5,327 bases of DNA from positions 1-5,327 of the forward strand of contig CALWFX010000046.1 of NCBI GenBank assembly GCA_944377765.1, written 5' to 3'. The position numbers and the translations under genes were made by a program. This DNA comes from an uncultured Clostridia bacterium. Lineage in GTDB: Bacteria; Bacillota; Clostridia; Christensenellales; UBA1242. Position 1 is the first letter of the stretch; each line of letters starts with the position of its first letter. Shown piece after piece: positions 1 to 4,373 of this stretch. Under the pieces are notes generated by a model that worked only from the letters and a program-made list of their open reading frames with translations, was not told where the DNA came from and made no database searches.

Positions 1-1412
1 AGTTTGTGAGACGCATCTTCGTAAGTTGGATTACCTTCTGCATCTTTCACAGAAGCATCATAAACAACTGCTGTTGGTTCTGTTGTGTCTTTAATATTTC
101 TCCATTCATATTCACCTTCGCCAGTTGAAACAACATTGCCATAAAAATCAGTTGCAGTGTAAATAAATGTGTAGAAGCCTTCGTCAAGTGGAGTGAATTT
201 TGTTGGGTCAACAAGTGTGCCATCGTCTGCAATAACTTTTTCATCTTCGTCTTTGCCTTCGTTATAGCGAGCCTTGTCAAGTTCTTGATAGCCAACACTT
301 CCGCTTGCTCTGTATAAAACTTTAACTGTGTAGTAAACATCAACTGCTTCTTCGCTTGGTGTAACATTCTTGTTTGTTGTAACGCTAACTCCTGGAAGAG
401 TTTGTTCAATTCCCGGTTGAGCAGTTGTTGTAAGGTCTGAAGATGTTTCAATAGTTAAATTATCTTTGCTATATTTTTCATAATAACTGTCATAAACTGT
501 TGTTGACTTTGTTGTTGAAAGAACAAATTGTCCATTATGATAGTATGAATATTTTACAGTGTAAGTTGACATATCGCCAGCAAAACCATTTTCTGTATCT
601 GTAAATACTGCACCATCAATAACAACATTGCCTTCACTTAAAGATAAGTAGTTATGTTCTTTAAGGTCTTTTGCTCCGCCTGTAACTTTAACTAAAATAT
701 AATCGCCTTCTTTTTGAATTGCACTGCTGTCAATAACAACAGTTGGATTTTCAACTTCGTCTCCGTCTTCATCATAAACAGTTGGAACTGGAAGAGTGAT
801 ATCTTGATATGTGTCATCACTTCCTTTTTGCATCAATGAAAGATCAATGATGCTTGGCAAGAAGTTTTTGCTGTTGTTGTCAAGTTCAAGAGAAGCATCT
901 GTAACTGAACTTTCAACAGTCATATCATAGTAGTTAGTATATTGTTTTCCGCCAACTTCATAGGTATAAGAATAGGTAACTGTGTAAATACCTTGTTTGC
1001 TTGCAACGAAAACTTTGCTTCCATTTTCGCCATCAGTTACATTAACAACTTCTTTGTCGTTTTCACTTGTGCTTGTTGCAGAACCATAAGTTACTGTGAT
1101 TGTGGATGCTTTCAATTGAACAGAATTTGTTCCAGCATCTAAATATTGGTCAATTGTGTCTTCATCTCCAATCTTAAAGTTCTCATTTCCACCAATATAA
1201 GCATTGGCGATTGTGTATGTGTCGCCAGTGTAAACAGTGTTTTTAACAGATTCGCCTTCTTTTCCAACTCTCAAATATGAGTAATCAGTGTATTCCTTTG
1301 CAATTTCTGCCCAAGTTGTAAATTCGTTAACAGGCAAGAAAAGAACAGTAAATGCCAAAGCAAGTACCAATGCAAAAGATTTGAATAAAGTTTTTGATTT
1401 GCTTATTTTCAT
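1..1412 (-). CDS. Secreted/cell-surface protein with repeated beta-rich modules (3' end outside window)
   Basis: An uninterrupted minus-strand reading frame runs from an ATG at 1412 to the left edge, giving 470 codons with the end missing. The start is set by AGGAG (1425-1421) 8 nt upstream and by a clear signal peptide. Residues 2-11 are Lys/Ser-rich (KISKSKTLFK), 13-28 are hydrophobic (FALVLALAFTVLFLPV), and a plausible cleavage site follows TWA at 33-35. The mature part is acidic, rich in Thr, Tyr, Val, Asp and Gly, and contains no cysteine. Loosely repeated units can be seen: GIYTVTYSY (141-149), TYTVKYSYY (283-291) and GFYTFIYTA (412-420), with LPVPTV (207) and LPGVSV (339) ahead of the last two. 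This looks like tandem Ig-like or similar beta-sandwich domains of bacterial surface proteins. No catalytic motif or cell-wall anchor is visible; an anchor would lie in the missing C-terminus. It has its own promoter and is separated from rplA by a terminator. Function (adhesion, glycan binding or other) is unknown; secretion is well supported. Confidence 0.85.
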   Translation of the reverse strand, partial: MKISKSKTLFKSFALVLALAFTVLFLPVNEFTTWAEIAKEYTDYSYLRVGKEGESVKNTVYTGDTYTIANAYIGGNENFKIGDEDTIDQYLDAGTNSVQLKASTITVTYGSATSTSENDKEVVNVTDGENGSKVFVASKQGIYTVTYSYTYEVGGKQYTNYYDMTVESSVTDASLELDNNSKNFLPSIIDLSLMQKGSDDTYQDITLPVPTVYDEDGDEVENPTVVIDSSAIQKEGDYILVKVTGGAKDLKEHNYLSLSEGNVVIDGAVFTDTENGFAGDMSTYTVKYSYYHNGQFVLSTTKSTTVYDSYYEKYSKDNLTIETSSDLTTTAQPGIEQTLPGVSVTTNKNVTPSEEAVDVYYTVKVLYRASGSVGYQELDKARYNEGKDEDEKVIADDGTLVDPTKFTPLDEGFYTFIYTATDFYGNVVSTGEGEYEWRNIKDTTEPTAVVYDASVKDAEGNPTYEDASHK

Positions 1413-1487
1413 ATAGAATTCTCCTAATTTAGCCCTAAGGCAAAACAAATTTTTTAATATTGCTTTGTCTTATATATAAACAAAACT

Positions 1488-1516
1488 ATTTTAATATAAA
1501 TCTCTATCTAAGTCAA
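1488..1516 (-). promoter_or_regulatory. Sigma-A-like promoter of the surface protein gene
   Basis: On the minus strand, TTGACT (1516-1511) and TAAAAT (1493-1488) are separated by exactly 17 bp; each box differs from consensus at one position. The expected transcription start is near 1481, giving a leader of about 69 nt before the ATG at 1412. It lies between the rplA terminator and the surface gene, so that gene should be transcribed independently of the ribosomal operon. Confidence 0.8.
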
Positions 1517-1529
1517 ATAAAATGAAAAA

Positions 1530-1641
1530 GTTACATAGAAATTTCAAAATTATTTTGTGATTAAAGCACTTTACTATGCGTGCATAAATGCACTTTTAAT
1601 GTCGAAAAAGTAAATTTAAAAATTAATTTTTACTATGTAAC
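1530..1641. repeat. Centred inverted repeat upstream of the surface gene promoter
   Basis: GTTACATAG (1530-1538) and CTATGTAAC (1633-1641) are perfect 9-bp inverted arms 94 bp apart. Almost exactly in the middle is a perfect palindrome with a 2-bp spacer, GTGCATAAATGCAC (1580-1593). The AT-rich sequence between has no open frame of note. Possible readings are an operator region for the surface gene, whose -35 box is 14 bp from the nearer arm, or a degenerate MITE-like element. No target-site duplication is evident. In such AT-rich DNA the outer arms could be chance. Confidence 0.4.
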
Positions 1642-1660
1642 AATCAAATTACTTTTTAAA

Positions 1661-1696
1661 TAAAGACAAAAAGCAGGAAAAAGCGTTTCCCTGCTT
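1661..1696 (-). terminator. Rho-independent terminator after rplA
   Basis: Eight bases after the rplA stop, the minus strand has an 11-bp stem: AAGCAGGGAAA (1696-1686) pairs with TTTTCCTGCTT (1681-1671), with one G-T wobble and a 4-nt loop. T-rich sequence (TTTGTCTTT) follows. This ends the ribosomal protein transcript before the surface gene promoter. Confidence 0.88.
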
Positions 1697-1703
1697 ATAT
1701 CTT

Positions 1704-2387
1704 TTAAATGTTATAAGACACTTTCACGCCAGGCCCCATTGTTGAAGCAAGAGATACATTTTTAATGTATTGACCTTTTGCTGCTGCTGGTTTTGCTTTA
1801 ACAATTGCTTCCATAATGGTATTAAAGTTTTCAAGAAGTTTTTCCTTACCAAAACTCTTTTTACCAATGATTACATGAACATTGTTTGTTTTGTCAAGTC
1901 TATATTCAACTTTACCAGCCTTAACATCTTTAACAGCCTTTGTTACATCAGTTGTTACTGTTCCACTCTTTGGATTTGGCATCAAGCCTTTTGGTCCAAG
2001 AACTCTTGCAATACGACCAACAACACCCATCATATCTGGAGTTGTTATGCACACATCAAAATCTAACCAGCCACCGCTGATTTTTGTAACCATTTCTTCT
2101 GCACCAACATAGTCAGCACCAGCGGCAGTTGCCTCGTTAGCCTTATCACCGCGAGCGATAACAAGAACTTTAACACTCTTACCTGTTCCATTTGGAAGAA
2201 CAACAACACCACGAACTTGTTGGTCTGCCTGTCTTCCATCAACACCAAGTCTTACGTGAACTTCGATTGATTCGTCAAATTTAGCATTTGCTGTTTTAAT
2301 AACATTGTCAATTGCTTCGCCTATATCGTATGATTTGGTTTTATCATAACTTTCAAGGCTTTTCATATATCTTTTACCCTTATTCAT
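1704..2387 (-). CDS. rplA: 50S ribosomal protein L1
   Basis: L1 is the large-subunit protein that forms the mobile L1 stalk with 23S helices 76-78 and helps release deacylated tRNA from the E site. In E. coli and Methanococcus it is also the translational repressor of its own operon. The 227-aa product is normal in length. Hallmarks seen: DKTKSYDIGEAI near 15-26, AKFDESIEVHVRLGVDGRQADQQVRGVVVLPNG (35-67), the TPDMMGVVGRIARVLGPKGLMPNPKSGTVT block (116-145), and the C-terminal GQYIKNVSLASTMGPGVKV (205-223). The start has AAGGAG (2400-2395) 7 nt upstream, and this site overlaps the rplK stop codon, which suggests translational coupling to L11. It is the last gene of the operon and is followed by a strong terminator. 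Identity is essentially certain. Confidence 0.98.
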   Translation of the reverse strand: MNKGKRYMKSLESYDKTKSYDIGEAIDNVIKTANAKFDESIEVHVRLGVDGRQADQQVRGVVVLPNGTGKSVKVLVIARGDKANEATAAGADYVGAEEMVTKISGGWLDFDVCITTPDMMGVVGRIARVLGPKGLMPNPKSGTVTTDVTKAVKDVKAGKVEYRLDKTNNVHVIIGKKSFGKEKLLENFNTIMEAIVKAKPAAAKGQYIKNVSLASTMGPGVKVSYNI

Positions 2388-2398
2388 TATTTCTCTCC

Positions 2399-2827
2399 TT
2401 AATCTACGACTTCAACGCCCATGCTTCTTGCAGTTCCTGCAACCATGCTCATTGCACTTTCAAGAGATGCTGCATTAAGGTCAGGCATTTTTGTTTCAGC
2501 GATTTTTCTAATCTGCTCTTTTGTTATTTTTCCGACTTTTTGTTTTTTTGGTTTTCCAGAGCCAGTTTCAACTCCAATAGCCTTTTTAATTAAAACTGCT
2601 GCTGGTGGAGTTTTCATAACGAATTGGAAACTTCTATCTTCATAGATAGTAATCACAACTGGTATGATCATTCCAGCTTGAGAAGCGGTCTTCTCGTTAA
2701 ATTCTTTGGTAAATGCTCCAATGTTGATACCATGAGGTCCAAGAGATGAACCAACTGGTGGTCCCGGAGTTGCTTTACCAGCTTCAAGTTGCAATTTAAC
2801 AATTGCTTTAATTTTTTTTGCTGCCAT
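2399..2827 (-). CDS. rplK: 50S ribosomal protein L11
   Basis: L11 binds the GTPase-associated region of 23S rRNA with L10-L12, and is needed for factor-dependent GTP hydrolysis and stringent-response sensing by RelA-type enzymes. The 142-aa product matches the usual 141-142. Visible marks: KLQLEAGKATPGPPVG (11-26) and LGPHGINIGAFTKEFNEKT (29-47) in the Pro-rich N-domain, and the C-domain TPPAAVLIKKAIGVETGSGKP (73-93), VGKIT (98-102), MPDLNAASLESAMSMVAGTARSMG (114-137). The frame is open upstream to a TTG at 2962, adding 45 codons, but that stretch is not L11-like and is structured leader. MAAKKIKAIV at 2827 is the expected family start and has AAGGAGG (2840-2834) 6 nt upstream. Translation is probably controlled by an L1 site next to that ribosome binding site. 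The gene sits 11 bp from rplA. Confidence 0.98.
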   Translation of the reverse strand: MAAKKIKAIVKLQLEAGKATPGPPVGSSLGPHGINIGAFTKEFNEKTASQAGMIIPVVITIYEDRSFQFVMKTPPAAVLIKKAIGVETGSGKPKKQKVGKITKEQIRKIAETKMPDLNAASLESAMSMVAGTARSMGVEVVD

Positions 2828-2833
2828 TTTCTC

Positions 2834-2840
2834 CCTCCTT
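2834..2840 (-). promoter_or_regulatory. rplK ribosome binding site, fixes the start at 2827
   Basis: AAGGAGG lies 6 nt before the ATG at 2827, the strongest Shine-Dalgarno match in the window. It decides against the longer TTG-initiated frame from 2962. The candidate L1-binding stem ends at 2842, one base away, so a protein bound there would block ribosome entry. Confidence 0.9.
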
Positions 2841-2841
2841 A

Positions 2842-2874
2842 TGTGGTAACGAACTAGGCAAGAGTTCTCCCACA
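2842..2874 (-). promoter_or_regulatory. Candidate L1-binding site in the rplK leader (autoregulation)
   Basis: In the minus-strand RNA, UGUGG (2874-2870) pairs with CCACA (2846-2842) and GAACU (2867-2863) pairs with AGUUC (2855-2851). They are separated by an asymmetric internal loop (GA opposite GUUA) and capped by a 7-nt loop. The L1-binding part of bacterial 23S rRNA, as I recall it, has GGUGGGAG on one side and GAAAUACCACC on the other. The leader shares GUGGGAG and UACCAC with it in the same order and geometry. L1 repression of the L11-L1 mRNA through rRNA mimicry is established for E. coli and methanogens. Direct contact with the rplK ribosome binding site supports the same role here. 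L1 binding itself is inferred. Confidence 0.72.
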
Positions 2875-2884
2875 AAATTTTTCT

Positions 2885-2960
2885 GGGAAAGACACCGATT
2901 ACATATACACGGGCACGAAAACTTTGTTTTCTAACCGCTATTTCATCGGTTTCTCTTCCC
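2885..2960 (-). promoter_or_regulatory. Long imperfect stem-loop in the rplK leader
   Basis: The 5' arm (2960-2945, starting GGGAAGAG and ending ACCGAT) pairs with the 3' arm (2899-2885, ATCGGT ... TTTCCC) for about 14 bp, with one bulged G and one mismatch. Inside it is a 6-bp hairpin, GAAAAC (2931-2926) with GTTTTC (2922-2917) and a 3-nt loop. There is no T-tract, so it is not a terminator. It directly precedes the L1-type site and its 3' arm can pair with that site instead. Confidence 0.55.
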
Positions 2961-2980
2961 AATTCTCTTCCATTAAAGTC

Positions 2981-3032
2981 ATTTTCAATTTTGTTCGTCG
3001 GGCTTAGCCCTTCTTATCTCAAAATTGAAAAT
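2981..3032 (-). promoter_or_regulatory. Perfect 13-bp hairpin with inner GC hairpin in the rplK leader
   Basis: ATTTTCAATTTTG (3032-3020) is perfectly complementary to CAAAATTGAAAAT (2993-2981). The 26-nt loop holds a second hairpin, GGGC (3010-3007) with GCCC (3003-3000) and a UAA loop. The sequence after it (GACTTTAATGG) is not a T-tract, so it is not a usual terminator. An RNase III-type processing site, a stabilising structure or part of the regulatory leader are all possible. Confidence 0.55.
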
Positions 3033-3040
3033 TGTTTTGA

Positions 3041-3120
3041 ATTTGCTACGAAAGATATAACAAACACAGCCAGTTTAATGTCTTAGCGGACAATATTTAA
3101 ACTAACTTTTGTTAGCAAAT
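3041..3120 (-). promoter_or_regulatory. Nested stem structure at the 5' side of the rplK leader
   Basis: ATTTGCTA (3120-3113) and TAGCAAAT (3048-3041) form an 8-bp closing stem. Within it AGTTTAA (3103-3097) pairs with TTAAACT (3078-3072), continued by TGTC (3092-3089) with GACA (3082-3079), a 4-nt bulge and a CGCTAA loop. It begins one base after the nusG stop. An alternative small hairpin, CTAAC with GTTAG (3114-3102), uses some of the same bases. I do not recognise it as a known leader family. Confidence 0.45.
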
Positions 3121-3121
3121 A

Positions 3122-3652
3122 TCAGTTATTAATTTTGTGAACTTGTTCAAAAGTAAGTTCAACATTATTTTCTCTTCCAAACATTTCAACTGCAACAGTA
3201 AGTTGATTGTTATCAGGATTAACAGAAACAACCTTTCCAACCATTTTGTCAAGTGGTCCTTCAATAATTTCAACTTGGTCGCCAACACTTATGTCAGTTT
3301 CCACCTTGATTTTTTCCAGTCTCATTTTCAAAACTTCTTCATCAGTAAGTTCAAGTGGGCGTCCTTTTGGTCCAACAAAGCCAGTAACTCCACGAGTGTT
3401 AACAATGTTATGCCAAAGGTCATCGCCATAAATCATTTTAATGAGTATATAGCAAGGCATACTTTTTCTTGTAACAAGTTTTTTCTTGCCATTTTTCTCT
3501 TCAATGACATCTTCTTCTGGAATAACAATTTCAAAAATTCTGTTTTCAAGGTTAAATTTTTTAACAACATTTTCCAAATTTTCTTTAGCAACATTTTCAT
3601 AGCCAGAAAATGTGTGAAGAACATACCATTTTGGTTCCTTAGAGTGTTCCAT
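3122..3652 (-). CDS. nusG: Transcription termination/antitermination factor NusG
   Basis: NusG binds the RNA polymerase clamp through its NGN domain and, through its KOW domain, contacts the ribosome or Rho; in Firmicutes it also promotes pausing. The 176-aa product has the usual length. The NGN domain covers about 6-112 with KWYVLHTFSGYENVAKENLE (8-27), the Tyr-containing MPCYILIKM (65-73), NTRGVTGFVG (85-94) and RPLELTDEE (98-106). The KOW domain covers about 121-176 with VGDQVEIIEGPLDKMVGKVVSV (123-144) and MFGRENNVELTFEQV (157-171). Most NusG proteins have F-P-G-Y at the third motif; here it is M-P-C-Y. The start has AAGGAG (3663-3658) 5 nt upstream. The gene ends in TGA and follows secE by 75 bp, the usual order. 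Confidence 0.98.
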   Translation of the reverse strand: MEHSKEPKWYVLHTFSGYENVAKENLENVVKKFNLENRIFEIVIPEEDVIEEKNGKKKLVTRKSMPCYILIKMIYGDDLWHNIVNTRGVTGFVGPKGRPLELTDEEVLKMRLEKIKVETDISVGDQVEIIEGPLDKMVGKVVSVNPDNNQLTVAVEMFGRENNVELTFEQVHKINN

Positions 3653-3679
3653 ATAATCTCCTTAAAATAAGTTAAGTTT

Positions 3680-3704
3680 GGCGAGCCTTCTTAAGTTGCC
3701 CGCC
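3680..3704 (-). promoter_or_regulatory. GC-rich hairpin in the secE-nusG spacer
   Basis: GGCGGGC (3704-3698) pairs with GCTCGCC (3686-3680) for 7 bp with one G-T wobble and an 11-nt loop, in otherwise AT-rich spacer 16 nt before the nusG ribosome binding site. It is not followed by a T-tract, so simple termination is unlikely. It may be an mRNA processing or stability element, or set relative expression of SecE and NusG. Confidence 0.5.
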
Positions 3705-3727
3705 TTAGTATGTGATTATGCACCACC

Positions 3728-4078
3728 TTATACCAACAGGCTGACTAAAAAGCCAAGAAGGGTATCCAAGCCAAAAATCAAAAGCTCAAAGATAACAACA
3801 AAAGCAATAACAATGCCGGTCTTTTTAACAACTTCTCCAAAAGATGGCCAAGTAACTTTTTTAAGTTCACTTGCTGTTTCCTTTGTTTTCTTAATCAGAC
3901 CTTTTTTGTTTTTCTTTTCTTTTTTCTTTTTGTCTTTTTTAGCATTTTTATCTTGTTTTACATCTTGCTTTTTATTTTTATCTTCAGCCTTAACAACCCC
4001 GCTTTCAACTTGTTTAACTGTTTCTTCTTCCACAGCATTCACTTGTTGCTCAGGATTTTTTTTCTGCTTTTTAGACAT
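3728..4078 (-). CDS. secE: Preprotein translocase subunit SecE with long charged N-terminal extension
   Basis: SecE is the small essential membrane subunit that clamps the two halves of SecY in the SecYEG channel. The 116-aa product ends with the family core: an amphipathic helix with ETASELKKVTWPSFGEVVKKT (67-87), including the signature KKVTWPS, then one membrane segment at about 88-115. Most single-span SecE proteins are near 60 aa; here residues 1-60 are an added, disordered-looking stretch of Lys, Glu, Asp, Gln and Asn, very Lys-rich at 43-64. The start at 4078 is chosen because GGAGGG (4087-4082) lies just before it. An in-frame ATG at 4093 has no ribosome binding site and would place that purine run inside the gene. 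It follows rpmG by 24 bp and precedes nusG, the standard order. Confidence 0.95.
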   Translation of the reverse strand: MSKKQKKNPEQQVNAVEEETVKQVESGVVKAEDKNKKQDVKQDKNAKKDKKKKEKKNKKGLIKKTKETASELKKVTWPSFGEVVKKTGIVIAFVVIFELLIFGLDTLLGFLVSLLV

Positions 4079-4102
4079 AGTCCCTCCATTCAAACAAAAA
4101 AA

Positions 4103-4264
4103 TTACTTTGTTTCTTTATGTTTTGTTCTTTTATTGCAATGTGGACAAAACTTGTTAATTTCAATTCTTTCAGCATCATTAGAAGTGTTCTTTTCAGAAG
4201 AATAATTTCTGTTTTTGCATTCTGTGCATTCTAATGTGATGATTTTGCGTTTTGGTGCTGCCAT
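4103..4264 (-). CDS. rpmG: 50S ribosomal protein L33, zinc-binding form
   Basis: L33 is a small large-subunit protein near the E site. The 53-aa product begins MAAPKRKIITLECTECKNRNY and ends CPHCNKRTKHKETK. The four cysteines of the zinc ribbon are present as CxxC pairs at 13/16 and 40/43, so this is the zinc-requiring form; many bacteria also hold a cysteine-free copy used under zinc shortage. The start at 4264 has AGGAG (4277-4273) 8 nt upstream. An upstream in-frame ATG-less extension to 4294 would run through the 5' hairpin and T-tract and is not L33-like. As the first gene of the operon it sits about 43 nt from the predicted transcription start. rpmG before secE-nusG is usual in Firmicutes. 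Confidence 0.97.
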   Translation of the reverse strand: MAAPKRKIITLECTECKNRNYSSEKNTSNDAERIEINKFCPHCNKRTKHKETK

Positions 4265-4280
4265 AATTTCATCTCCTAAC

Positions 4281-4313
4281 AAAAAAACTAACACCTCGAA
4301 AAGTGTCAGTCTT
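4281..4313 (-). promoter_or_regulatory. Terminator-like hairpin at the 5' end of the rpmG transcript
   Basis: On the minus strand AAGACTGACAC (4313-4303) can pair with GTGTTAGTTTT (4294-4284) for 11 bp including two G-T wobbles, with an 8-nt loop; the core 7-bp stem CTGACAC/GTGTTAG is followed by seven T (4287-4281). It lies just downstream of the rpmG -10 box. If transcription starts near 4307 the RNA begins inside the stem. It may be a terminator for the upstream gene, an attenuator, or a 5' stabilising stem. Confidence 0.55.
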
Positions 4314-4342
4314 ATATTAACACAATAATAAATCTAAGTCAA
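4314..4342 (-). promoter_or_regulatory. Promoter of the rpmG-secE-nusG(-rplK-rplA) operon
   Basis: TTGACT (4342-4337, one mismatch to consensus) and TAATAT (4319-4314, two mismatches) are 17 bp apart on the minus strand. The first 11 bases, TTGACTTAGAT, are identical to those of the surface gene promoter. The predicted start is near 4307. No better promoter is seen between nusG and rplK, so this one probably serves all five genes. Confidence 0.72.
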
Positions 4343-4352
4343 GTGTTTTATT

Positions 4353-4373
4353 AAAATTTTCAAAGAAAACCTT
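4353..4373 (-). terminator. Weak terminator-like hairpin after the 248-aa gene
   Basis: Directly after the stop codon, AAGGTTTTC (4373-4365) pairs with GAAAATTTT (4361-4353) for 9 bp with two G-T pairs and a 3-nt loop; the only T-run is inside the 3' arm. It is AT-rich and weak, so readthrough into rpmG is plausible. Confidence 0.3.

Noticed and set aside
47..451. Minus-strand 134-codon frame inside the surface gene
   Set aside because: It is another frame of the surface protein gene, rich in Leu/Gln/Thr with no signal or domain; the surface frame with signal peptide and promoter is the real one.
1770..2112. Plus-strand open frames opposite rplA (and similar ones opposite rplK, nusG and secE)
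   Set aside because: They lie wholly antisense to conserved genes, have no ribosome binding sites and have Cys/Phe/Asn-rich, low-complexity translations.
2828..2962. N-terminal extension of L11 from a TTG at 2962
   Set aside because: The added 45 residues are not L11-like, lie over structured leader, and the ATG at 2827 has a near-perfect ribosome binding site and the family N-terminus.
2939..2974. Short leader peptide frame (MEENWEEKPMK) in the rplK leader
   Set aside because: Only 11 codons, no clear ribosome binding site, and no run of one amino acid that would suggest attenuation.
3102..3114. CTAAC/GTTAG hairpin after nusG as a terminator
   Set aside because: Only 5 strong base pairs and no T-tract (TTTAAAT), and it competes with better pairings of the leader.
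3092..3120. Separate promoter for rplK (TTGCTA, 17 bp, TATTGT)
   Set aside because: Both boxes have only 4 of 6 matches and the same bases form the leader stem; too weak to list.
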